A DNA stretch of 64,000 bases, from assembly GCA_964036045.1 (NCBI GenBank), contig OZ038380.1:68370186-68434185 (forward strand), written 5' to 3'. The notes under the pieces were generated by a model, which was not told the DNA's origin, did no database searches, and worked only from the letters and a program-made list of their open reading frames with translations. The stretch's first letter is position 1. Every line of letters begins with the position of its first letter. The stretch comes from Eutreptiella sp. 'Long Island Sound 2002' (lineage: Eukaryota > Euglenozoa > Euglenophyceae > Eutreptiales > Eutreptiaceae). Shown here one piece after another: positions 20,658-30,839 of the stretch. A program made the position numbers and the translations under genes.

Positions 20658-21836
20658 GAGAATACACGGCGGCGCTAGGCAGCGCTGTCACAGCTGCGCA
20701 GCTTGACATAGGTGACCAATGGCGTGATCATCGCGGCCCGCAAGAGGCCCACAACACCGCCTTGTCGACGGTGGAGCGCAGCGTCAACGAACTGCTGCAA
20801 GTGGCAGCGGCAGGGTGCCTACCGCATTTGGAGGAGTGCACAACGCTCGCGGAGGCGAGCATCAAGGGATTCCACGCGGCCATTGAAGGCGTGCGAGCCT
20901 CAGTGGACGCCAACAGGCTGCAGCTCAGCGGCCACATCCACAACTCGTCCTCCTCTCTGAACGACCTGGGGCAGCGTGTGGGCGCTGTGGTGCGCCAGGA
21001 GGCCATAATCAGGAAGGCCTAGGAGCGCATCAGGCAGGAAATGGCGGAAATCCGGAGGGTTACAGCCCCTCTCAAGCAGGTCACCACTCTCCAGCGTGTG
21101 GTCAATGGGTTACAGCCGAAAGTAGGGATTTTTAAGGGTCAGTACCAGACCTTAAAAATCCGACAAACAACAGTGATGGAACAGTTAGACAGGACAGCAG
21201 GCTTGTTGGATGAGCGCAGCATCCCAATCCGAGCGACAACGTCGCGTCTGAACTACTGCGAACAAACTTTGCAAACAGCGCTTAACAGAATCACCATACT
21301 GGAAAAGGGTACTGACACCTCCACATCATCTCAACCTCCTGAGCCACCAAATGACCCACCTCCTTCTCACTCGTGCTCTGGCAGCGACGGGTGCTGCCCC
21401 TGGTATGCATCTAAGGTGTCCTCGTTGGAGGACGCCAATCAAGCCCTTGAACACAAAGTGGCCCGGCTAACCACACTGGTGGTTGACGTCAGGGGCCGGG
21501 AGTTACACCACAGCGAGGACAAGGCCTCTTGGAAGGCGGAGGTCTTGAGTGAAATGAGGGGGAGCCTAGAGGCCATCTGACGCCAACTGCTAGAGGAGAT
21601 CAGGGACTGTCACCATCGCCTGATACTGGCGGAATCAGATTCGGATCGCCTGCAAGTGGAGGTCGTGAATCCGTTAGCCAGGAAGGTCCACGAGGTAGAC
21701 AGGCAGTGTGCGTCTCTGAAACCACAAGTCCAAAACAACACCCAAGGGGTTGGCGCTGGTAAAGGGACGTCAGCAAGTGCCCGGACCACCAAACCAACCC
21801 CTGGAGGTATCCACCTCCCTGAATTTTGATGTGGCA
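20324..21836 (+). pseudogene. Coiled-coil gag region, one frame with two stops
   Basis: A single frame runs from the second duplication copy through ANRLQLSGHIHNSSSSLNDL, a TAG at 21020-21022, then RRVTAPLKQVTTLQRVVNGL, a TGA at 21578-21580, and LEEIRDCHHRLILAESDSD to a stop near 21836. Long Leu/Val/Ile heptads suggest an extended coiled coil, with a Pro/Ser linker and CSGSDGCCPWY around 21380-21410. It is probably the N-terminal half of gag. Confidence 0.5.
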
Positions 21837-22297
21837 GCGCTGGAAGCCCGAGTGGCGGAACATGACACCTCCATCCGGGTTTTGGAGACGCAGCTCCCAG
21901 AGGTCGTGAATGGCATGGAAACCCTCACGAATGCGATTGAACACATAAGAGAAAAAATACAGGAGTGGCAAGATGAGTATGCGGATGTGGGGGTGGGGAG
22001 GCCAGACAACCCTACCCCTCGCCAAACCGTGAACCCCAACCCCAGCCTTTCCCATCCCGGCTACCCCGTCAAGGCCGAGCCTGGACCTCCGCCACATGTT
22101 GCGACGGGAGAGGGCTTTTTTTTTCTCACTGCCCATATGGAGAGACTACGCCTGCACCGGGGGTTGGGACGCAGTTTTCTGGGTTGGCAGACATTCTGAG
22201 GACGCACACCAACCCCTCCACCCCGGCACCAGCGCCAAGTGCTCCGACATTGCTACATTAAGCGGGTGGCGCTACGTTTGACCTTCCAGGGCTGGAC
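21750..22297 (+). pseudogene. Gag coiled-coil/proline-rich segment, frameshifted
   Basis: 22199-21750 continues coiled coil in a shifted frame (VAALEARVAEHDTSIRVLET, NAIEHIREKIQEWQDEYAD) and then Pro-rich sequence. At the T9 run (about 22118-22126) the frame shifts again: LADILRTHTNPSTPAPAP leads, through a TAA, into the capsid ORF at 22298. The homopolymer run is the likely slippage site. Confidence 0.5.
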
Positions 22298-23245
22298 ATG
22301 AAGGGCACCACCCATGATGGGGAGAAGCACGTGAGTTTTTCTAATGTGCAGGAAGTTTTCAAGAGTGACCCCCTCTCAGCCACGGGTAGCTGGCCTTTGT
22401 TTATGGGGACGGGTAAGGCCCCAGTCCTGGGCACACCCGACCTAGGGTCTTTTTCCGTACCTGATGGCACTGCGCCCGGCAGTACCCCCACCCACAAAGA
22501 CCTGAATGTTCAAGTCAGGGCGCTGTCCGGCACCGACAAGTTGGAGTTAGAAACCCTAGACCCCGTAACTAGGCAAGTCATGAAAGACCTCCTCAAGAGG
22601 CCGGTCTTCCGAGTGGACTGGGCCACGCTCCATCCCGACTGGGACCGTTACAGGGGATTTTGTTGCAAGCGTATGGCGCCAGATCTCCTGGCATACGTTT
22701 TCTGCTCGTGTTTCCCGCACGAGGGGAACTTGTACGCCAGTCTGGTTAGAGATGCCGGCTGGACGTACGAGCCGATATACGGCGTGGCCTCTACTATCGG
22801 CCAGGGCAGAGTGTCCGGCGAACTCCTGGAAAAGCAATGGGTTGCAATGGACCTGCTTTGCCCAAAAACTGTGGCCAACTACAGCCTCTGGATAAACCCG
22901 TGGGTGCTACACGCTTTCTGCACGGCACGCAAGTGGGCTATCACCCCGCAACGTGGCAAACAGGTGTGGCGCCTGGCGCTTGAGCGTCATGGAGGCTACG
23001 GGGCGGAACTTGCCGAACTGGCGAAGTCAGAGGCACTGCATGGTGAGTTCACCCCGGAGGCTACACACTCCCAAGTGGTGTATGAGCTCACCTGGCGCGA
23101 TAAGCGCATGTGGCAACAAAAACGCCATGAAGAGGCGCAGCCGGCAACTCCGGTGCAGACACGCAGCGCCTCGGCGCCCGCAACCTGCAAGGACGCATGC
23201 CACAACTGCGGTGATAAAGGACCTCGGGCGGCAGACTACCTCTAG
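22298..23245 (+). CDS. Gag capsid-nucleocapsid ORF with a degenerate zinc knuckle
   Basis: 315 codons without a stop. Residues near 100-240 form a compact Trp/Tyr/Leu-rich domain (DWATLHPDWDRYRGFCCKRM, KQWVAMDLLCPKTVANYSLW) plausible as capsid. The end ACHNCGDKGPRAADY is a CCHC knuckle in which His is Pro and the last Cys is Tyr. The stop at 23243-23245 (TAG) falls right after the knuckle, while related copies at 25440 and 28160 read CHNCGEKG. It would package element RNA. It is interrupted downstream by the GC-rich element. Confidence 0.6.
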   Translation: MKGTTHDGEKHVSFSNVQEVFKSDPLSATGSWPLFMGTGKAPVLGTPDLGSFSVPDGTAPGSTPTHKDLNVQVRALSGTDKLELETLDPVTRQVMKDLLKRPVFRVDWATLHPDWDRYRGFCCKRMAPDLLAYVFCSCFPHEGNLYASLVRDAGWTYEPIYGVASTIGQGRVSGELLEKQWVAMDLLCPKTVANYSLWINPWVLHAFCTARKWAITPQRGKQVWRLALERHGGYGAELAELAKSEALHGEFTPEATHSQVVYELTWRDKRMWQQKRHEEAQPATPVQTRSASAPATCKDACHNCGDKGPRAADYL

Positions 23246-23463
23246 CTGAAGAAGACGGATGGCCGTTGAGACCACTGGCAGGAAAACGGGCAGGGGGAAG
23301 GGCAAATGCACGGGAAAAGGCAAGGGGCAGCACGGCGATTACCCCAGGGGTGGCTGGTCGTGGGGCGCCGCAAGCCTCATCAGGGGGACGACAGAACGAC
23401 CGCCCAAGGCTTGACCCCAAGTCAACAGAAACAGGTCGACTGGGCCCTTTGACATGCCACTAA
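23156..23463 (+). repeat. Left ~310-bp direct repeat flanking the GC-rich element
   Basis: Begins CAGACACGCAGCGCC and ends CATGCCACTAA; the same gag segment recurs at 25415-25727, immediately after the heptamer tail of the inserted element. Confidence 0.8.
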
Positions 23464-24561
23464 GGCACCCCCCCCTGAGACGCCCTTGCGCCGACCCCAC
23501 AGCGAGCAACGCTGGCCCGCAAGGGTGCACGCTGTGGGGCTGCTGCTGGGTCCCCACGCCCGCACCAACCGCAGCCGGGACACACGGGTCGCCGAACCCA
23601 TGGCTGCCCGCCCCAGAGGACGGGCGGCCGGGAGAGGGACAGCGCCTGACACCAGAAGCCCCTCACAACGCTGGCAGGCCACGCCCCGCAGGGACGGCCC
23701 CCCACCTCCCCCGCGGCACGCAGCCCCCACAGGGCATGAACTCCAAGGGGACAGTGTTGGGCCCCCACACCAACACACCCGCGCCCACAGCACGTGGTTG
23801 GTGGACCCCAACAGCCGGCCCAGTGGGCGGGCAGTCGGGGGAGGGGGGGCGCCTGACCTCAGACGCCCCTCACAACGGTGGAAGGCGACCCCACCGGGGA
23901 CGCCCCTCCGCCACCCCCACGGCGAGCAACGCCGTCCCGCAAGGACGCACGCTGTGGGGCCGGTGCTGGGTCCCCAAGCCCGCACCGACTGCACCCGAGA
24001 CACACAGGTCGCGGAACCCCGGCTGCCCGCCCCAGAGGACGGGCGGCCGGGGGAGGGACAGCGCCTGACACCAGACGCCCCTCACAACGGTGGCAGGCCA
24101 CCCCCCCCGGGGACGGCCCCCCACCAACCCCGCGGCACGCAGCCCCGACAGGGCATGCAGGGCAAGGGGACAGTGTTGGGCCCCCACACCCACACACCCG
24201 CGCCCACAGCACGAGGGTGGCGGACCCCAACAGCCCGCCCAGTGGGCGGGCAGTCGGGGGAGGGGGAACGCCTGACCTCAGACGCCCCTCACAGCGGTGG
24301 AAGGCACCCCCACCGGGGACGCCCTTCCGCCACCCCCACAGCGAGCAACACCGGCCCGCAAGGGCGCACACTGTGGAACCGGTGCTGGGTCCCCACGCCC
24401 ACACCGACCGCACCCGGAACACACGGGTCGCGCTATCCCGGCTACCCGCCCTGGAAGAGGGGTGGTCGGGGAAGGGACGGCGCCTGACACCAGACGCCCC
24501 TCACAACAGTGGCAGGCCAACCCCCCCCCGGGGACGGCCCCCCACCACCCCCGCGGCACAG
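23464..24561. repeat. GC-rich ~210-bp monomer array 1 (about 5 monomers)
   Basis: Alternating monomers share CCCCTCACAACGGTGG boundaries and blocks such as GGGTCCCCACGCCCGCACC and GCCCAGTGGGCGGGCAGTC. This is the first part of the element inserted in gag. Open frames here (for example 23486-24487) have Pro/Arg/Gly/Thr-rich low-complexity translation on all frames and are not accepted as genes. Confidence 0.85.
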
Positions 24562-25414
24562 GCCAAGCCAGGTAGGGGGGAACAGGGACCGGACCGCCCC
24601 CCCCCGAGCACGCCAGATGGAGCAAGGGACCGGGGCAGGACATGCGGAGGGGCACGGACCACGTGGAACGGCCCTACCAGCGCCCAGTGCCGGGACCGCG
24701 CGAGGTGCGCACGCCACACCTTCGAGGGGGGGGGGGGCGGACGCCGCGGGAGCGCGAGCGCACACACGCACAAAGGGCACGCGGGGAATACCAGAAGGGG
24801 AACCGGACCGAGCTCGCGGAACGCACAGGCCGCGTGGAATGGCGTACCAGTGAGCGAGGGTAAGGGACACCCGGACGAGACGGCCCGCCACAAGCAGCGC
24901 GGGACACGCGGGGCGGGAAGGGGGAAAAGGGAGAGACACAACACCAGGTACCGGCCCGAGCCCCCCGAACCAGCCGCGAGTGCTGCGCACACACTGACGG
25001 GGCACTGCACCCGCCAAGGGAGTAGTGGCGCACAGCGCCACGCCCCAGCTCCTAGGCTAGGCAGCCTCCGCACCAGCCCAAGGGGGTCCCACTGGCAACA
25101 AGCCAGTGGCAGGGGCCCGGCAGCGCCGGCGCCCCGGGCGACAACGCATTAGGGGGGCAACGCAGTGGGTAAGCGCCTGCAGCCGCGGCTGCGAATTGAT
25201 GCACTGACCAGGGAGTGGCAAAATGGGGAAGCCGGGGAGGGATGGGGCTCCGAGCTCTGTGAACCCGGGGGACTCCGCCACCAGGCAGGAGGTGCGTCTT
25301 GGAGGGCCCCCCAATGGGACCCGGTGAGGAGGATATCACCTGGCCCGACCAGGTGGCCCCCTGGGGACGAAAGGCGTCTGGTACCCGCAAAATCAAACCT
25401 CAAACCTCAAACCT
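24562..25414 (+). mobile_element. Conserved 3' module M, copy 1, with stem-loop and heptamer tail
   Basis: A unique body of about 850 bp conserved in four copies. It ends with the hairpin CACCTGG-CCCGA-CCAGGTG (25337-25355) and three CAAACCT units (25394-25414). The tail abuts the right gag direct repeat. A stem-loop followed by a short tandem tail is typical of LINE/SINE 3' ends. No RT is encoded. Confidence 0.7.
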
Positions 25415-25727
25415 CAGACACGCGGCGCCTCGGCGCCCGCAACCTTCAAGGGCGCATGCCACAACTGCGGTGAAAAGGGACCTCGGGCGGCAGACTACCC
25501 CCAGCCAAAGAAGACGGATGGCCGTTGAGACCGCACCCCTGGCCGGAAAACTGGCAGCGGGAAGGGCAAAGTCAAGGGGAAAGGCAAGGGGCAGCACGGC
25601 GATTACCCCAGGGGTGGCGGGTCGTGGGGCGCCGCACGGCTCATCATGGGGACAACAAAACGACCGCCCAAGGCTTGACCCCAAGTCAAAAAAGACAGCT
25701 GGACTGGGCCCTCCGACATGCCACTAA
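25415..25727 (+). repeat. Right ~310-bp direct repeat
   Basis: Diverged copy of 23156-23463; begins right after the (CAAACCT)3 tail. Confidence 0.8.
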
Positions 25728-26019
25728 AATGGCCAAGGATGACAAGTGCATGTGGTGTGGGGGTGACCACCACCCTGCCCAGTGCCAATATCACGTGAAA
25801 AAAAATGTTGCCCGTCTCGGCAGGCCCAAGTGGAAGCCAAAGATGGTAAGCCTGCCGAGGCAACCCCTAAGGGGGACGCCAAAGGGGTGGCCAAAGGGGA
25901 CAGCACGGCCGAACCCGCGACAACCAGCGCGCCAACAACTGGCCGCTCCAGGAACCCGCGTCAGTAGGGACGTCGGGGGTGGCTTACGAGAGGCGAGCGC
26001 CGCGCTCGCAAGTAAGTAG
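25525..26019 (+). CDS. Gag nucleocapsid with a second zinc knuckle, copy 1
   Basis: 164-codon open frame. KDDKCMWCGGDHHPAQCQYH gives C-x2-C-x4-H-x3-C, a CCHC-type knuckle, followed by a Lys/Arg-rich tail. Just upstream CHNCGEKG is the first knuckle in another frame. A one-base difference from copy 2 (28224-28673) after VKKNVAR changes the downstream frame (copy 2 reads ARQAQVEAKDGKPAEATPKG). It likely binds RNA in the particle. Confidence 0.55.
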   Translation: MRPHPWPENWQREGQSQGERQGAARRLPQGWRVVGRRTAHHGDNKTTAQGLTPSQKRQLDWALRHATKMAKDDKCMWCGGDHHPAQCQYHVKKNVARLGRPKWKPKMVSLPRQPLRGTPKGWPKGTARPNPRQPARQQLAAPGTRVSRDVGGGLREASAALASK

Positions 26020-26193
26020 CCAGGCTGCGGGAGGCTGACCATGCTGCTGGCATCCCGCAGGCCCGGCCAGCGTTGACAGATCCACCCACTGTACGGAGTC
26101 TGTCGGGGCTGAAGGTCATAATTTCTCCTGCCGGCGAGCCCATCATACAATGCTCGTACGCGCCCTACCCTCCAAGGACCCCGAGTATGCGCG

Positions 26194-26601
26194 GTGCGTT
26201 GCCGGCGCACGCCTGGTTCAACAGGCACGCACCGGAAATTGGTGGTGCAGGGCAGTGCCCGCTGGAGAATGGCTGAAAAAAGCCCAGCACCTACCCTGGT
26301 CGACTCAGGGAGCCAGGTTTTTGCCCTCGCTCCCCCCTCATTACTTCCGAGCGGTACGCTCCAACCGGCACGGGAACCCCTTGCCATTACGTCCGTGAGA
26401 GGGGACGCAGTGGCAGGAGGGACAATGGGGGCCTTGCTGGATCTGACCATGCCCGTGCGGGACCGGCATAGAGTCGAGGGGTTTTTGACCTGCGAACAGG
26501 TCTTTGTATACTCTGCCGAAATCAGCAATGGCTGTATAGTCGGTTACCCGTTCCAACTTGATGCCTCCCGGGACTGCCTAGTGGATACGTTGGCAGAGTA
26601 A
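26194..26601 (+). pseudogene. Aspartic protease, copy 1
   Basis: 135 codons. SPAPTLVDSGSQVFALAP holds an intact DSGS active site, followed by a hydrophobic strand, SAEISNGCIVGYPFQLDAS and an end at 26601. It is shorter than a typical retroelement protease plus linker, but the order of active site, flap-like region and C-terminal hydrophobic strand is acceptable. It lies 3' of the gag knuckles as expected. The ATG used may not be native, since gag-pol is usually one polyprotein. Confidence 0.6.
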
Positions 26602-26796
26602 TCCGACCCCACTGTCCTGCGAGAAGTGGGAACTGACCCTAATCCCCCTTCTCTATTGATTGAGGAAGCTGCCGGCGGGGAGACTCCCGGTATACAATGG
26701 ACGACATGGGCAGCAGCCATTACGCAGACAGTGGCCCCTTTAGGACAACAAGTAGCGGCAGTAGCCGTGGCGGTGCAGCAGGTCACCATTGCATGC
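26602..26796 (+). other. Protease downstream region, cut at duplication junction
   Basis: Reads NPPSLLIEEAAGGETPGIQW and an Ala/Val-rich stretch, identical in reading to 29332-29500, then jumps at about 26790 into monomer sequence. Confidence 0.6.
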
Positions 26797-27265
26797 GGCA
26801 GGCCACCCCCCCCGGGGACGGCCCCCCACCAACCCCGCGGCACGCAGCCCCGACAGGGCATGCAGGCCAAGGGGACAGTGTCGGGCCCCCACACCCACAC
26901 ACCCGCGCCCACAGCACGTGGGTGGCGGACCCCAACAGCCCGCCCAGTGGGCGGGCAGTCGGGGGTGGGCGAGCGCCTGACCTCAGATGCCCCTCACAGC
27001 AGTGGAAGGCACCCCCCCCGGGGACGCCCTTCCGCCACCCCCACAGCGAGCAACACCAGCCCGCAAGGGCGCACGCTGTGGAACCGGTGCTGGGTCCCCA
27101 CGCCCACACCGACCGCACCCGGAACACACGGGTCGCGCTATCCCGGCTACCCGCCCTGGAAGAGGGGTGGTCGGGGGAGGGACGGCGCCTGACACCAGAC
27201 GCCCCTAACAACAGTGGCATGCCAACCCCCCCCCAGGGACGGCCCCCCACCACCCCCGCGGCGCA
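26797..27265. repeat. ~210-bp monomer array 2 (about 2 monomers)
   Basis: Second copy of the end of array 1, within the 2705-bp duplication. Confidence 0.85.
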
Positions 27266-28119
27266 GGCCAAGCCAGGTAGGGGGGAACCGGGACCGGACC
27301 GCCCCTTCCCCAAGCACGCCACATGGAGCAAGGGACCGGGGCAGGACATGCGGAGGGGCACGGACCACGTGGAACGGCCCTACCAGCGCCCAGTGCCGGG
27401 ACCGCGCGAGATGCGCACGCCACACCTTCCAGGGGGGGGGGGAGCGGACGCTGCGGGAGCGCGAGCGCACACACGCACAAAGGGCACGCGGGGAATACCA
27501 GAAGGGCAACGGGACCGAGCTCGCGGAACGCACAGGCTGCGTGGAATGGCGTACCAGTGAGCGAGGGTAAGGGACACCCGGACGAGACGGCCCGCCACAA
27601 GCAGCGCGGGACACGCGGGGCAGGAAGGGGAAACGGGAGAGACACAACACCAGGTACCGGCCCGAGCCCCCCGAACCGGCCGCGAGCGCTGCGCAGACAC
27701 GGACGGGGCACTGCAGCCGCCAAGGCAGTAGTGGCGCACAGCGCCACCCCCAGCCCCTAGGCTAGACAGCCTCCGCACCAGCCCAAGGGGGTCCCACTGG
27801 CAACAAGCCAGTGGCAGGGGCCCGGCAGCGCCGGCGCCCCGGGCGACAACGCATTAGGGGGGCAACGCAGTGGGTAAGCGCCTGCAGCCGCGGCTGCGAA
27901 TTGATGCACTGACCAGGGAGTGGCGAAATGGGGAAGCCGGGGAGGGATTGGGCTCCGAGCTCTGTGAACCCGGGGGAATCCGCCATCAGGCACGAGGTGC
28001 GTCTTGGAGGGCCCCCGAATGGGACCCGGTGAGGAGGATATCACCTGGCCCGACCAGGTGGCCCCCTGGGGACGAAAGGCGTCTGGTACCCGCAAAATCC
28101 AACCTCAAACCTCAAACCT
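27266..28119 (+). mobile_element. Module M, copy 2
   Basis: Near-identical to 24562-25414. Hairpin at 28042-28060; tail at 28099-28119 (first unit CCAACCT, then two CAAACCT). It is present because of the 2705-bp duplication, not by an independent insertion. Confidence 0.75.
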
Positions 28120-28673
28120 CAGACACGCGGCGCCTCGGCGCCCGCAACCTTCAAGGGCGCATGCCACAACTGCGGTGAAAAAGGACCTCGGGCGGCAGAC
28201 TACCCCCAGCCAAAGAAGACGGATTGCCGTTGAGACCACACCCCTGGCCGGAAAACTGGCAGGGGGAAGGGCAAAGGCAAGGGCAAAGGCAAGGGGCAGC
28301 ACGGCGATTACCCCAGAAGTGGCGGGTCGTGGGGCGCCGCACGCCTCATCATGGGGACAACAAAACGACCGCCCAAGGCTTGACCCCAAGTCAACAAAGA
28401 CAGGTCGACTGGGGCCTCCGACATGCCACTAAAATGGCCAAGGATGACAAGTGCATGTGGTGCCGGGGTGACCACCACCCTGCCCAGTGCCAATATCACG
28501 TGAAAAAAAATGTTGCCCGTGCTCGGCAGGCCCAAGTGGAAGCCAAAGATGGTAAGCCTGCCGAGGCAACCCCTAAGGGGGACGCCAAAGGGGTGGCCAA
28601 AGGGGACAGCACGGCCGAACCCGCGACAACCAGCGCGCCAACAACGGGCCGCTACAGGAACCCGCGTCAGTAG
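28120..28673 (+). pseudogene. Gag nucleocapsid, copy 2
   Basis: 28224-28673 (149 codons) reads CMWCRGDHHPAQCQYHVKKN and then the Lys-rich VEAKDGKPAEATPKGDAKG, ending ...RNPRQ-stop. The first knuckle (CHNC) at about 28165 is in a different frame. Better preserved than copy 1 after the knuckle. Confidence 0.55.
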
Positions 28674-28899
28674 AGACGTCGGGGGTGGCTTACGAGAGGC
28701 GAGCGCCGCGCTCGCAAGTAAGTAGCCAGGCTGCGGGAGGCTGACCATGCTGCTGGCATCCCGCACGCCCGGCAAGCGTTGACGGATCCACCCCCTGTAC
28801 GGAGTCTGTCGGGGCTGTAGGTCATCATTTCTCCTGCCGGCGAGCCCAATATACAATGCTCGTACGCGCCCTACCCTCCAACGACCCCGAGTATGCGCG

Positions 28900-29307
28900 G
28901 TGCGTTGCCGGCGCACATCTGGTTCAACAGGCACGCACCGGAAATTGGTGGTGCAGGGCAGTGCCCGCTGGAGAATGGCTGAAAAAAGCCCAGCACCTAC
29001 CCTGTTCGACTCAGGGAGCCAGGTTTTTGCCCTCGCTCCCCCCTCATTACTTCCGAGCGGTACGCTCCAACCGGCACGGGAACCCCTTGCCATTACGTCC
29101 GTAGGAGGGGACGCAGTGGCAGGAGGGACAATGGGGGCCTTGCTGGATCTGACCATGCCCGTGCGGGACCGGCATAGAGTGGAGGGGCTTTTGACCTGCG
29201 AACAGGTCTTTGTATACTCTGCCGAAATCAGCAATGGCTGTATAGTCGGTTACCCGTTCCAACTTGATGCCTCTCGGGACTGCCTAGTGGATACGTTGGC
29301 AGAGTAA
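28900..29307 (+). pseudogene. Aspartic protease, copy 2
   Basis: Same length as copy 1; PAPTLFDSGSQVFALAP keeps DSGS (Leu-Val to Leu-Phe before Asp). The downstream segment is unchanged. Confidence 0.6.
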
Positions 29308-29900
29308 TCCGAGCCCACTGTCCTGCGAGAAGTGGGAACTGACCCTAATCCCCCTTCTCTATTGATTGAGGAAGCTGCCGGCGGGGAGACTCCCGGTATA
29401 CAATGGACGACATGGGCAGCAGCCATTACGCAGACGGTGGCCCCTTTAGGACAACAAGTAGCGGCAGTAGCTGTGGCGGTGCAGCAGGTCACCATGGTAG
29501 CCACTGCCATGTCAACGACGCGCAACGCTAGGTTAGGAGGGGAGCAATCGTTACCTTCTCCCCTCAAGCAGTATTTGATAACCCAGGCAGCCCCTTAGGG
29601 TCTGCCAGTGTGTCTCTGTAAATTTGGTGGCACCAGATAGGCAGTTTGATTGTGACTATTCGCACTGTTTAGCTCAGGAATATGAACACAGCATGGGGGA
29701 CCCGCAATACGCAGATTTTCCTCCAACAGCTCCCCCATATTCTTTGCAGTGCATAACCATAGCTTAGGCTAGGTACAAGCCGGCCCAGTTCATATGCCCC
29801 CCTACCGCCACAAAGGAGGCCGGGAACGGAGTTCCCCGGTTCATAGCCCCCCCCCGAGGTCGAGCCACAGCGATTTAGGTGCCAGTGCCTGAGGAAGTGT
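29308..29900 (+). other. Post-protease linker
   Basis: The open piece 29332-29598 (Ala/Val/Gln-rich) ends with a stop at 29596-29598; after that frames are short (MGDPQYADFPPTAPPYSLQC near 29690). No RT motif lies here. Confidence 0.45.
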
Positions 29901-30839
29901 GGGTGTCATTTAGCCATAGAGCCCGACAGCGGTACCGAGAGCGAACAAGGGTTATCCGAGGCACAGTCAGAAGAAGCCAAGCCCATTTTAGCTCGGCCCC
30001 TCAAAAACCCCTCCTCCATCTACACGGTGTTCCCAGACAGCTTCATCGGGGGGTGGGGATACCACCAGAACCACAATGGCCAATGGAGGGGAGAGACCCT
30101 TCCAGAACCCCACACAAACCAACCCAAGCTCTCTGGCACAGACCCCCCCACGGACAGACAGGTCGTCCAGCGGGACGGTCGCTTCCCAGGGTCGAGTTCA
30201 GGTACCACCTCGGTACGACCCGTCCGCATTTCTAAGAAGGCTCAGGCACTACCAACCGCAGCTCGGCGCAAGGCGCTACATAAGTCAGCTAGTCGTACTT
30301 ATAAAGCCGAGGCATACGCAGTACTGCCGAGTCTCAAGCAAGAGAGTTTGGCATGGGCAGGGGTTTCAGGAAGGGAGCAGCAGTCCATGGTTGATGCATT
30401 CGCCCAAAAATGCAGTGCCCAGTTCCCACGATATTGGACGCAGGCCCAGGATGCCTTCTCCAAGGACTGGGGCCGGGACCACTTATGGGTTAATGCCCCC
30501 TTCTCTAGAACGCAAGACGTCGTCCTAAAAGCCGTCATGGACCAGGCTCAAGGGATAATGATTATCCCTGTGTGGAAGGCACATGATTGGTTTCGGCAGT
30601 TAGAGGAGATAGCCCTTGATTGGTGGGACTTGCCGGTTGACCAACTGGTTTATCAGGACGATGCGGGTTTCGTCCTCGCGCCATCCAGACGCTGGACCAC
30701 CAGGGTGGTCCTTTTTGACGCATTCTCCAGCAACGTCCCGGATAGTGCCTGCGACGAAGTCGCTTGTGGGTATGAGGGTGATACTGACACCGTTCCTCGG
30801 TTACCAGACCTCGTTGAACATGACGCGGAGGGAAAATGA
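29901..30839 (+). CDS. Domain resembling the DIRS-type DNA methyltransferase (MT) domain
   Basis: The frame is open upstream of the ATG at 30027 to about 29871 (EPDSGTESEQGLSEAQSEEA, acidic). Residues about 115-215 of the 30027 ORF read SMVDAFAQKCSAQFPRYWTQ, DAFSKDWGRDHLWVNAPFS and GIMIIPVWKAHDWFRQLEEI. In DIRS-like elements a Dam-like domain shows DxFSxxW ... (N/D)PPF ... (L/I)xPxWPxQxWY after RNase H. Here the NPPF core is NAPF and the domain lies after protease and before RT. Its biochemical role in such elements is unknown. Ends at 30837-30839. Confidence 0.5.
   Translation, partial: GCHLAIEPDSGTESEQGLSEAQSEEAKPILARPLKNPSSIYTVFPDSFIGGWGYHQNHNGQWRGETLPEPHTNQPKLSGTDPPTDRQVVQRDGRFPGSSSGTTSVRPVRISKKAQALPTAARRKALHKSASRTYKAEAYAVLPSLKQESLAWAGVSGREQQSMVDAFAQKCSAQFPRYWTQAQDAFSKDWGRDHLWVNAPFSRTQDVVLKAVMDQAQGIMIIPVWKAHDWFRQLEEIALDWWDLPVDQLVYQDDAGFVLAPSRRWTTRVVLFDAFSSNVPDSACDEVACGYEGDTDTVPRLPDLVEHDAEGK

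Larger units (their letters stand above)
23464..25414 (+). mobile_element. Complete insertion: monomer array 1 plus module M1
   Basis: 1951 bp between two ~310-bp direct copies of the gag segment. Removing it with one flank restores gag collinearity up to the CMWC knuckle. This is the arrangement of a 5'-truncated target-primed insertion with an unusually long target duplication. Confidence 0.6.
24092..29501 (+). repeat. 2705-bp tandem duplication (24092-26796 and 26797-29501)
   Basis: GGCAGGCCACC at 24092 recurs at 26797, and all features between (M body, gag knuckle, DSGS protease) recur about 2.71 kb apart. The junction is CACCATTGCATGC|GGCAGGCC near 26796, where the protease region continues uninterrupted in the second copy. 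Confidence 0.85.

Noticed and set aside
25394-25414. (CAAACCT)3 as interstitial telomere repeat
   Set aside because: The plant/algal telomere unit is CCCTAAA; CAAACCT is not a rotation of it, and the tail recurs at the same place in each element copy.
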